Origin: Betaproteobacteria bacterium | GTDB lineage: Bacteria > Pseudomonadota > Gammaproteobacteria > Burkholderiales > Eutrophovitaceae | Assembly (NCBI GenBank): GCA_009886305.1 | Contig: QXZO01000060.1 | Span: 1-7,080 of the forward strand | Length of the DNA stretch: 7,080 bases | Direction: 5' to 3' | Part shown: positions 1 through 5,701 of the stretch, piece after piece | Layout of the letters: the number at the start of each line of letters is the position of its first letter | Position numbering within the stretch: position 1 is the stretch's first letter | Translations under genes and position numbers: made by a program | The notes under the pieces: model-generated | Told to the model about the DNA's origin: nothing | Database searches by the model: none | Seen by the model: only the letters and a program-made list of their open reading frames with translations

Positions 1-1
1 G

Positions 2-583
2 GCGGGTTGCTATACCGCAGAAGAGGCGATCAGAACATTGAGGCTCGCACGAGAGCTTTTGGATGGGCACGATTTGGTTAAGTTGGAGGTCCTCGGGGAC
101 TCAAAAACATTATTTCCGAATGTATCAGAAACCTTGGTAGCCGCCCAACAACTCGTTAAAGACGGATTTCAAGTTATGGTCTACACGTCAGATGATCCGA
201 TTGCTGCTAGGCAGCTAGAGGACTTAGGCTGTGTTGCGGTCATGCCACTTGCTTCATTAATTGGGTCGGGGATGGGCATTTTAAATCCATGGAACCTCGG
301 AATCATAATTAAGAACGCCTCAGTGCCGGTGATTGTAGATGCGGGAGTGGGGACTGCTTCAGACGCAGTTATTGCGATGGAACTCGGATGCGACGCGGTG
401 CTTATGAATACGGCAATTGCTGAGGCTAAAAATTCACTCTTAATGTCACGTGCGATGAAAACTGCAGTTAAGGCTGGTCGAGACGCGTTTCTTGCTGGCA
501 GAATGCCAAAGAAGCTATATCATGCATCTCCTAGTTCGCCCAAAGCAGGAATACTTCCACAAAACGAAATAAAAACAGACTAA
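2..583 (+). CDS. thiG: Thiazole synthase ThiG (5' end cut by window edge)
   Basis: ThiG condenses 1-deoxy-D-xylulose 5-phosphate, dehydroglycine and sulfur from ThiS thiocarboxylate to make the thiazole phosphate half of thiamine in the cytoplasm. The frame is open from base 2 and gives 193 residues. The family is usually about 255-265 residues, so roughly the first 65 lie off the left edge. The visible protein begins AGCYTAEEAIRT, a typical internal ThiG segment, so a TTG at 38 is not the start. Lys27 of the visible part, in VKLEVLGD, is the expected Schiff-base lysine. PLASLIGSGMGILNP (82-96), DAGVGTASDA (113-122) and VLMNTAIA (133-140) are the conserved loops of the TIM barrel, including the phosphate-binding end. 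The C-terminus AxPSSPKAG is typical of the family. thiS would be expected just upstream but is out of view. trmB follows after 30 bases on the same strand. Confidence 0.97.
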   Translation, partial: AGCYTAEEAIRTLRLARELLDGHDLVKLEVLGDSKTLFPNVSETLVAAQQLVKDGFQVMVYTSDDPIAARQLEDLGCVAVMPLASLIGSGMGILNPWNLGIIIKNASVPVIVDAGVGTASDAVIAMELGCDAVLMNTAIAEAKNSLLMSRAMKTAVKAGRDAFLAGRMPKKLYHASPSSPKAGILPQNEIKTD

Positions 584-613
584 AGTATTTTTGGCTTCAA
601 AAAAATAACAAAT

Positions 614-1285
614 ATGGACAAGAGAAAGGTCAGAAGCTACGTCTTACGCGCCGGGCGAATATCAGAAGGACAAAAAAATGCGCGCAAACGATTAGCTGGC
701 AAATATTTAATCCCTTTCCAGAAGGACCCCAAACTCGATATCGGCCTCACATTTGGTAATAACCAACCAACTTATGTGGAAATTGGATTTGGCATGGGTG
801 ACACAACCGTATCGATTGCGAAAAATCATCCTCAATATAACTACATAGGTATTGAAGTTCACCCCCCCGGTGTAGGGAGAGCTCTTAGATTAACTGATGA
901 AGCGAATCTATCAAACCTTAGAATCATAGAACACGATGCTGCAGAAGTGGTGCAGCAAATGCTCGAACAAAACAGCTTGAGTGGAATACATGTTTTCTTC
1001 CCTGATCCATGGCCTAAAAAAAGGCATCACAAACGACGATTAATTAATGATGAATTTATACAGATACTTACGTCACTTTTAATACCTTCTGGGTATTTGC
1101 ACATTGCTACTGATTGGGAAGAATATGCTGATGAAATATTGGAAACATTGCAATCTAATCAAAACTTAAAAAACTCGGCTATTGATTTTTGTGAGCGCCC
1201 TTCCTATAGACCGACAACCAAGTTTGAGCTACGGGGCCTAAAATTAGGACACGATGTTTGGGACATTATTTTCACGAAAACTTAA
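614..1285 (+). CDS. trmB: tRNA (guanine-N7-)-methyltransferase TrmB
   Basis: TrmB transfers a methyl group from S-adenosylmethionine to N7 of G46 in the variable loop of tRNAs. The product is 223 residues (E. coli form 239), a single Rossmann-fold methyltransferase. The SAM motif EIGFGMG is at 56-62, followed by GIEVHPPGVG at about 79-88, close to the family pattern GIEVHxPGVG. The catalytic and tRNA-facing segment FFPDPWPKKRHHKRRL spans 128-143. TDWEEYA (166-172) and the C-terminal RPTTKFELRGLKLGH are further hallmarks. The basic N-terminus (MDKRKVRSYVLRAGR) fits the short TrmB leader and supports the ATG at 614. No clear Shine-Dalgarno sequence precedes this ATG; the upstream bases are A-rich. 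The gene probably shares a transcript with thiG. It converges with hemW, with 10 bases between the stops. A run of seven C at 862-868 leaves the frame intact. Confidence 0.97.
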   Translation: MDKRKVRSYVLRAGRISEGQKNARKRLAGKYLIPFQKDPKLDIGLTFGNNQPTYVEIGFGMGDTTVSIAKNHPQYNYIGIEVHPPGVGRALRLTDEANLSNLRIIEHDAAEVVQQMLEQNSLSGIHVFFPDPWPKKRHHKRRLINDEFIQILTSLLIPSGYLHIATDWEEYADEILETLQSNQNLKNSAIDFCERPSYRPTTKFELRGLKLGHDVWDIIFTKT

Positions 1286-1287
1286 AG

Positions 1288-1304
1288 TTCTTGAATCACA
1301 AGAA
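1288..1304. terminator. Small inverted repeat between convergent trmB and hemW (possible weak terminator)
   Basis: TTCTTG (1288-1293) and CAAGAA (1299-1304) form a perfect 6-bp stem with a 5-base loop. The repeat fills the only space between the two convergent genes and runs into the hemW 3' end; the hemW stop codon lies in the loop. The stem is AT-rich. The downstream side has no proper T tract on the plus strand and only a broken one (CTTTAAGTTTT) on the minus strand. It is placed where a bidirectional terminator belongs, but its predicted strength is poor. Confidence 0.25.
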
Positions 1305-2507
1305 ATCCTGTAATACTTCATTAAGAAATCGCATACCCATTGGAGTAGTTTTAATGACACTATCGGACAACGTCAATAATCCTCGGTGTTCCAATGACTT
1401 TAGACGGGAATCAACTAAGCCAACCGGTAGGGCTGTTCGTTTTTCAAATAAGTCTCTAGAAACTCCACCATTTAACCGTAACACATTCATAAAAAATTCA
1501 AACGGCAGAGCATCTGCCGCAATAATCTCGCTGCTGACAACAGCATTTCCGGAGGACACCGCATCCATATAACGTTTAGGCTGTTTGTGCTTCACAACAC
1601 GTTTCACACCATCCTTGTCAGACAGCTTGGAATGAGCGCCTGCGCCAATTCCAACGTAATCTCCAAACTCCCAATAATTAAGGTTGTGCGAGCACTGTCG
1701 GCCTAGCTTTGCAAATGCGGAGACTTCATATTGTGTGTATCCGTATTTCTGAGCAATCGATTCGATCTCAAACTGCATCTCAGAGGCCAAATCATCATCA
1801 GGCAGCTTCGGCGGATATCTATGGAACCAAGTATTTGGCTCTATCGTAAGCTGATAAATCGAGAGATGCTCTGGGGAAAAGTCAAATACTCTTGAAAGAT
1901 CTGTTTTTAACTCGTCTATCCGCTGGCCGGGCAGTGCAAACATCAAATCTACGTTGATATTATCAAAAATAAATTTCGCATCTGATATCGCACTTGTCGC
2001 TTCTTTTCCCGAATGCACCCTACCTAGTTTCTCTAGCAACTGATCATGAGTCGTTTGTACTCCAATCGACAGTCTATTAACCCCCGCCTTTCTATAACCT
2101 TCGAATTTCGTTCGATCTGATGCCCCTGGATTAGCCTCTAGAGTGATTTCCGCATCGCGGCTCAGTGAAAAATTTTCCGCTACGTAGTGAATGATTGTCC
2201 CAATCAAACTAGGGTCAAAGACAGACGGTGTCCCTCCACCAAAAAAGACTGTTTGAATTTCACGATCTTGAATTTGCCATCGATGAGCCTCAAGGTCATT
2301 TATAAGAGCTTCAACATAGTCTTTTGGAGAAGCCTCATCTCGAAGCGGGTGCGAATTAAAGTCGCAGTACAAACACTTTTTGACACACCAAGGTATATGC
2401 ACATACAACGATAATGGGGGTAGAGGGTTCACAGCGATGTCTGATGTACGATACGCCAATTGAGCATTAAGTGGTGCGCACACTGCGGGGGCCTTAGGAC
2501 TAAACAT
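1296..2507 (-). CDS. hemW: Radical SAM haem chaperone HemW (HemN-like)
   Basis: HemW (formerly YggW, often mis-annotated as coproporphyrinogen III oxidase) is a radical SAM family protein that binds haem and is thought to deliver it to haem proteins such as respiratory enzymes. The product is 403 residues, a little longer than the E. coli form (378). PLSLYVHIPWCVKKCLYCDF carries the [4Fe-4S] cysteines C41, C45 and C48. The following residues are D49-F50, whereas true HemN oxidases have a fourth Cys at position 50; this is the main reason for calling HemW. GGGTP (90-94), TLEANP (122-127), GVNRLSIGVQ (142-151), DLMFALPGQ (187-195), YEVSAFA (260-266), HNLNYW (274-279) and GIGAGAHS (286-293) are all in the expected order, and a C-terminal winged-helix-like region follows. 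The ATG shares its A with the rdgB TGA and has AGGGG seven bases upstream. The first roughly 28 residues are not recognisable as part of the domain. Confidence 0.96.
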   Translation of the reverse strand: MFSPKAPAVCAPLNAQLAYRTSDIAVNPLPPLSLYVHIPWCVKKCLYCDFNSHPLRDEASPKDYVEALINDLEAHRWQIQDREIQTVFFGGGTPSVFDPSLIGTIIHYVAENFSLSRDAEITLEANPGASDRTKFEGYRKAGVNRLSIGVQTTHDQLLEKLGRVHSGKEATSAISDAKFIFDNINVDLMFALPGQRIDELKTDLSRVFDFSPEHLSIYQLTIEPNTWFHRYPPKLPDDDLASEMQFEIESIAQKYGYTQYEVSAFAKLGRQCSHNLNYWEFGDYVGIGAGAHSKLSDKDGVKRVVKHKQPKRYMDAVSSGNAVVSSEIIAADALPFEFFMNVLRLNGGVSRDLFEKRTALPVGLVDSRLKSLEHRGLLTLSDSVIKTTPMGMRFLNEVLQDFL

Positions 2508-3109
2508 CAGAATACCCCTGACTCTAGGAGCAGTCTCATTTTACGAACTGCCTTCCCCCTGTGGCTCAATTTGTTTTTCTGATCAAAAGACATTTCAGCA
2601 CCTGTTAAACATACATTTGGGTCGAAAAATACTGGATCATACCCAAATCCCCCTTCACCACGGGGCTCTCTCAAAAGTTCACCACACCACCGACCATCGG
2701 TAAATAACGGTGCAGAATCATTATGCTGACGTACCAATACCAGCACACAATAATAATATGCTCGACAATCAACCTGTTGCTTCATTAAGTCCATTAAATG
2801 ATTAATATTTTGCTTATCGGACGCTCCATGACCAGCAAATCTGGCAGATCGAACGCCTGGCTGTCCACTTAACGCATAAACACAAATCCCCGAATCATCG
2901 GCAAGCGCAGGTAAACCAGAGTTTCTAGATGCATGCCTAGCTTTAGAAAGTGCATTTTCCATGAAAGTATCATGAGGTTCCTCCCCTTCTCTGATACCAA
3001 GGTCTATCTGACTCAGAAGTTGAATATTCAACCCATGAAACATTTCGTTGATTTCCTGAATCTTACCCGTGTTGCTCGAAGCAATCGCGACCTTCGGTGG
3101 AAGGGTCAT
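2507..3109 (-). CDS. rdgB: XTP/dITP pyrophosphatase (RdgB/HAM1 family)
   Basis: RdgB hydrolyses non-canonical purine triphosphates (dITP, XTP, dXTP) to the monophosphate and pyrophosphate, keeping deaminated bases out of DNA and RNA. The product is 200 residues (E. coli 197). The N-terminal substrate-binding segment ASSNTGKIQEI is at 10-20, with N13 and K16 in the family SxNxxK pattern. ALADDSG (68-74) holds the metal-binding acidic pair D71-D72. PGVRSARFAG (84-93), GFGYDPVF (154-161) and SHRGKA (182-187) complete the base- and phosphate-binding signatures. The ATG overlaps the rph stop by four bases (ATGA on the minus strand), and its own Shine-Dalgarno sequence is weak (GGA four bases before ATG), so translation is probably coupled to rph. 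The gene overlaps hemW by one base. There is no sign of damage. Confidence 0.97.
   Translation of the reverse strand: MTLPPKVAIASSNTGKIQEINEMFHGLNIQLLSQIDLGIREGEEPHDTFMENALSKARHASRNSGLPALADDSGICVYALSGQPGVRSARFAGHGASDKQNINHLMDLMKQQVDCRAYYYCVLVLVRQHNDSAPLFTDGRWCGELLREPRGEGGFGYDPVFFDPNVCLTGAEMSFDQKNKLSHRGKAVRKMRLLLESGVF
2515..2519 (-). promoter_or_regulatory. Shine-Dalgarno site of hemW
   Basis: On the minus strand, AGGGG lies seven bases before the hemW ATG and inside the end of rdgB. It is the best ribosome-binding match near this gene and supports the ATG at 2507 over the in-frame GTG and TTG codons further in. Confidence 0.6.
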
Positions 3110-3828
3110 AAGTCCATATTAAGACACTTTTTTTGAATGGCTATAAGCTCTAAAATTCCCTTCTCTCCAAGATCCAGCATTTGCGAAAGTTGTGATTTAT
3201 TGAAAGCAACACCTTCGGCAGTTCCTTGTATTTCAATGATATCGCCCCCCTCATTCATGACAAGGTTCAGGTCCGTATCACAACTCGAGTCCTCTTTGTA
3301 ATCTAAGTCCAGTAGAACTGCTCCTGAGATAATCCCAACCGAAATAGCAGCGACATGATGTTCAATCGGAGATTGTTTCAAAGTTCCTATTTCGAGTAAA
3401 TGTTTCACCGCCTCAGATAAGGCTACAAAACCGCCCGTCACACTTGCTGTTCGAGTACCACCATCAGCCTCAATAACATCGCAATCAATCTTAATGGTTC
3501 TCTCGCCAAGATCGCTTAACGATATAGCGGCGCGCAAGCTGCGTCCGATCAAGCGCTGGATTTCTTGGGTCCTTCCGGACTGCTTACCCCTCGCGGCCTC
3601 TCGGTCCATTCTCGTATTCGTAGAGCGCGGTAGCATGCCGTACTCCGCCGTAACCCAACCTCGGCCCGTGCCCCGAAGAAAAGGTGGCACCTTATCCTCC
3701 ACTGAGGCTGTGCAGATTACTCGAGTTCTACCGAATTCAACTAACACAGAGCCCTCCGCCTGTCCGACAAAACCCCTAGTCAAAATGACTTCCCTTAGAC
3801 TATCTGCATCTCGATCTTCCCTTTTCAT
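3106..3828 (-). CDS. rph: Ribonuclease PH
   Basis: RNase PH is a phosphate-dependent 3'-5' exoribonuclease that trims the 3' ends of tRNA precursors and takes part in rRNA turnover; it acts as a ring-shaped hexamer. The product is 240 residues (E. coli 238). The phosphate-binding residues are present: R86 in SGRTQEIQRLIGRSLRA, and T125-R126 in ADGGTRTAS. The conserved acidic segment DYKEDSSCDTDLN (176-188) holds D180 and D186, which I align with the catalytic/metal aspartates. The EDSxCDTD form resembles betaproteobacterial sequences, while gammaproteobacteria more often have EDSxxETD. The start is supported by AGAGGA six bases before the ATG. This is the first gene of a leftward operon with rdgB and hemW, and is divergent from yicC. 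The last codons contain an in-phase A AAA AAG heptamer, discussed under findings. Confidence 0.97.
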   Translation of the reverse strand: MKREDRDADSLREVILTRGFVGQAEGSVLVEFGRTRVICTASVEDKVPPFLRGTGRGWVTAEYGMLPRSTNTRMDREAARGKQSGRTQEIQRLIGRSLRAAISLSDLGERTIKIDCDVIEADGGTRTASVTGGFVALSEAVKHLLEIGTLKQSPIEHHVAAISVGIISGAVLLDLDYKEDSSCDTDLNLVMNEGGDIIEIQGTAEGVAFNKSQLSQMLDLGEKGILELIAIQKKCLNMDL

Positions 3829-3834
3829 ATCTTA

Positions 3835-3840
3835 TCCTCT
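3835..3840 (-). promoter_or_regulatory. Shine-Dalgarno site of rph
   Basis: AGAGGA on the minus strand lies six bases before the rph ATG (3828-3826). This is a strong match with standard spacing and fixes the start of the leftward operon's first gene. Confidence 0.75.
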
Positions 3841-3872
3841 CATCAAATATGTAAAAACTAAATCATAAATTT

Positions 3873-3901
3873 TTGTTTCACACTCCGCAGTCGCGTAATA
3901 T
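3873..3901 (+). promoter_or_regulatory. Candidate sigma-70 promoter for the yicC-gmk-rpoZ operon
   Basis: TTGTTT (3873-3878) and TAATAT (3896-3901) are separated by exactly 17 bases and lie about 45 bases before the yicC ATG. They match the -35 and -10 consensus at 3 of 6 and 4 of 6 positions. TCTAAT at 3905-3910 is an alternative -10 box but lacks a -35 partner. In AT-rich DNA such matches arise by chance, so this is a candidate only. Confidence 0.3.
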
Positions 3902-3932
3902 CTCTCTAATAGCCCTTAATTACTAATGAAAC

Positions 3933-3938
3933 AGGAAA
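3933..3938 (+). promoter_or_regulatory. Shine-Dalgarno site of yicC
   Basis: AGGAAA ends six bases before the ATG at 3945. It picks this ATG over the in-frame ATG at 3957 (residue 5 of the protein). Confidence 0.7.
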
Positions 3939-3944
3939 CAATTC

Positions 3945-4808
3945 ATGACAACCAGTATGACTGGATTTGCATCCGCCTCTTGTCTCATCAACTCCCTCGC
4001 TATCGTAGCTGACATCAAATGCGTCAATCATCGCTATCTCGATCTACACTTTAAAATTCCGGAGGAACTTCGGCAATATGAAATCCAGTTTAGACGCACG
4101 TTAACTGATCACCTTAAAAGAGGAAAAGTCGAATGTAAAATCTCGATTAATCAAAATCACGGTTCTGCGGAACAAAGAATATCTCCACAAGTTATGAGGA
4201 ACTTACAGGAATTAGAGCAAAGCGTCACAACCCATTATCCGGGAGCACATAAATTGTCTGTAAACGATATCTTACGCTGGCCAGGGGCGATTCAAGAGGA
4301 TCCAATAGAACTTAAAGCGATCGCAGATGGCGCTAAGCATGCGCTCATATCTGCGATTCATGACCTTACTATCGCCCGAAATGAGGAAGGCGGTCAGTTA
4401 AAAAAAATTATTCAAGATAAGACCAGCCATATTAGAAAACTTATTCAGGATGCTAAGCCCCTTATTCCAGCTATCGTTTCATCGTACGAAGTAAAATTAA
4501 AAGATCGAATAAGACAACTGGATATTGAAGTTTCGGAAGATAGAATCGCCCAAGAGATTGTTATTCATTCGACCAAGGTAGATATAGAGGAGGAAATCCA
4601 AAGACTGGAAGTGCACACATCATCGTTACTTGAAATCTTAGAATCGGATGAGGCACAAGGCAAGAAACTTGATTTCTTAATGCAAGAACTGAATCGAGAA
4701 GCAAATACCTTAGGCTCAAAATCCAGCAATATCGGAACTACAAATATCGCAATGGAACTCAAAGTAACGATAGAACAAATCAGGGAGCAAGTTCAAAATA
4801 TTGAGTGA
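3945..4808 (+). CDS. yicC: YicC/YloC family endoribonuclease
   Basis: YicC proteins are broadly conserved bacterial endoribonucleases. The E. coli member has been linked to small-RNA (RyhB) decay, and B. subtilis YloC is a related RNase. The product is 287 residues, the usual family length. The start MTTSMTGFASA matches the family signature MxxSMTGFxxA. IKCVNHRYLDLHFKIPEELR (24-43) is the core of the YicC N-terminal domain. The middle (about 150-240) is helical and charged. KLDFLMQELNREANTLGSKS (241-260) is the signature of the C-terminal DUF1732 domain, followed by the usual helix MELKVTIEQIREQVQNIE. The gene opens the rightward operon, divergent from rph, and its stop lies four bases before the gmk ATG. 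The family is certain; the cellular targets in this organism cannot be read from sequence. Confidence 0.96.
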   Translation: MTTSMTGFASASCLINSLAIVADIKCVNHRYLDLHFKIPEELRQYEIQFRRTLTDHLKRGKVECKISINQNHGSAEQRISPQVMRNLQELEQSVTTHYPGAHKLSVNDILRWPGAIQEDPIELKAIADGAKHALISAIHDLTIARNEEGGQLKKIIQDKTSHIRKLIQDAKPLIPAIVSSYEVKLKDRIRQLDIEVSEDRIAQEIVIHSTKVDIEEEIQRLEVHTSSLLEILESDEAQGKKLDFLMQELNREANTLGSKSSNIGTTNIAMELKVTIEQIREQVQNIE

Positions 4809-4812
4809 GGCT

Positions 4813-5421
4813 ATGGCAAATATTTATATTATCTCAGCGCCATCAGGGACTGGTAAGTCTTCGTTAATAGAAAATCTAATCGCAAAAGATAGTGCAATTA
4901 GAAAATCCATCTCAGTTACCACACGACAACCTCGCTTGGGCGAACAAAACGGTCAACACTACGTCTTTACGAATGAGGAGGATTTTCAAACACGGTTAAA
5001 AAACGGAGAATTTTTAGAATATGCGCGAGTACACGGAAATTTGTATGGCACCAGTAAAAATTTAGTAGATAAGGAGCTTGAGAAAGAAAACGATTTGATT
5101 CTGGAAATCGACTATCAAGGAGCCCAAACCGTCCGAGATCATTATCCCCTGAGCATTTCCATCTTCATATTACCGCCTAATAAAGCATTATTGCGTTCCC
5201 GACTTGAAAAAAGAAACACGGATGACATCGCGACAATTGAGCAACGGCTTGAGGCCGCAAGTAATGAAATCAGCCATATTTCCGAGTATCAATATGTTAT
5301 TATTAACGATAACTTTGATACTGCTCTTGAGGATTTAGTCGCAATTATTAGAACTTCCCGACTGGCTGCACAAAATCAAGAAACAGAATCAATCATCACT
5401 GATTTTCTTAAAGGTAACTAA
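4813..5421 (+). CDS. gmk: Guanylate kinase
   Basis: Gmk phosphorylates GMP (and dGMP) to GDP with ATP, feeding GTP and ppGpp pools. From the ATG at 4813 the product is 202 residues (E. coli 207). A TTG at 4801 would add four residues, but MANIYIISAPSGTGKSS fits family N-termini well, and GAG/GAGG elements overlapping the yicC stop precede the ATG. The P-loop APSGTGKSS is at 9-17. SVTTRQPRLGEQNGQHYVF (34-52) carries the GMP-binding arginines R38 and R41 and Y50. EFLEYARVHGNLYGTS (66-81) holds E69 and Y78. LILEIDYQGA (95-104) contains the Walker B-like D100, and RLEKRNTDD (130-138) is the lid. The gene is four bases after yicC and three before rpoZ, so cotranscription and coupled translation are likely. 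Confidence 0.97.
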   Translation: MANIYIISAPSGTGKSSLIENLIAKDSAIRKSISVTTRQPRLGEQNGQHYVFTNEEDFQTRLKNGEFLEYARVHGNLYGTSKNLVDKELEKENDLILEIDYQGAQTVRDHYPLSISIFILPPNKALLRSRLEKRNTDDIATIEQRLEAASNEISHISEYQYVIINDNFDTALEDLVAIIRTSRLAAQNQETESIITDFLKGN

Positions 5422-5424
5422 ATT

Positions 5425-5625
5425 ATGGCTCGTATCACGGTCGACGATTGCTTGGAATTCATTCCAAACCGTTTTGAATTAACGCTAGCGGCTAGCTTTC
5501 GTGCGCGACAAATCTCTATAGGCAATACGGCGCTAGTAGACGAGAATAATGATAAGCCTACGGTTATCGCTCTCAGAGAGATTGCAGGCGCAAAGGTCGG
5601 TATAGAAGTATTGGATATCAAATAA
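5425..5625 (+). CDS. rpoZ: DNA-directed RNA polymerase subunit omega
   Basis: Omega binds the beta' subunit, helps RNA polymerase assembly and, in E. coli, forms part of a ppGpp site. The product is only 66 residues (E. coli 91), matching the short form I associate with betaproteobacteria. MARITVDDCLEFIPNRFELT is the conserved N-terminal motif, with the invariant NRF at 15-17. RARQ (26-29), the KPTVIALREIAGAKVG segment and a terminal IEVLDIK follow. The acidic C-terminal tail found in gammaproteobacteria is absent, with no sign of truncation because the stop falls where short family members end. AAGG at 5411-5414, inside the end of gmk, may serve as the ribosome-binding site at ten bases' spacing. 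The position between gmk and spoT is the classic one. Confidence 0.97.
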   Translation: MARITVDDCLEFIPNRFELTLAASFRARQISIGNTALVDENNDKPTVIALREIAGAKVGIEVLDIK

Positions 5626-5701
5626 ACATCGATCGCACAGCATCCTAATATGATTTTACAAATGCTTGCGTAACAATCAGATTACTGCGATATTGGACGT
5701 C
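5626..5701 (+). other. rpoZ-spoT intergenic spacer
   Basis: This 76-base gap is the largest inside the rightward operon. I see no terminator hairpin with a T tract after rpoZ. TTTACA (5655-5660) resembles a -35 box, but the best -10 at matching distance (CAGATT, 5678-5683) is weak. A separate spoT promoter is therefore possible but not supported, and read-through from gmk-rpoZ is the simpler reading. Confidence 0.4.

Larger units (their letters stand above)
3829..3944. promoter_or_regulatory. Divergent intergenic region between rph and yicC
   Basis: This AT-rich spacer of 116 bases separates two divergent operons and must hold both translation starts and, most likely, both promoters. A plus-strand candidate is listed separately. 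On the minus strand TATGAT can be read at about 3863-3868 as a possible -10 box, but no good -35 box lies at the right distance. I see no clear operator palindrome, riboswitch or small ORF in it. Confidence 0.5.

Noticed and set aside
38..40. TTG as the start of the thiG coding region
   Set aside because: The frame is open upstream to base 2 and encodes AGCYTAEEAIRT, which fits internal ThiG sequence. The true start is outside the window.
1258..1572. Open frame of 104 codons on the plus strand overlapping the trmB end and hemW
   Set aside because: It lies mostly opposite the hemW C-terminal coding region and has low-complexity composition with no domain. It is a shadow frame.
3494..3868. Open frame of 124 codons on the plus strand, antisense to rph
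   Set aside because: It lies opposite the well-conserved RNase PH core, its translation resembles no family I know, and it has no start signals. It is a shadow of rph.
4801..4812. TTG start adding MSEA to guanylate kinase
   Set aside because: This TTG lies inside the yicC end with no suitable ribosome-binding site, and the ATG at 4813 gives the expected N-terminus just ahead of the P-loop.
5418..5621. Minus-strand open frame covering rpoZ
   Set aside because: It is exactly antisense to the omega gene and has no recognisable protein features.
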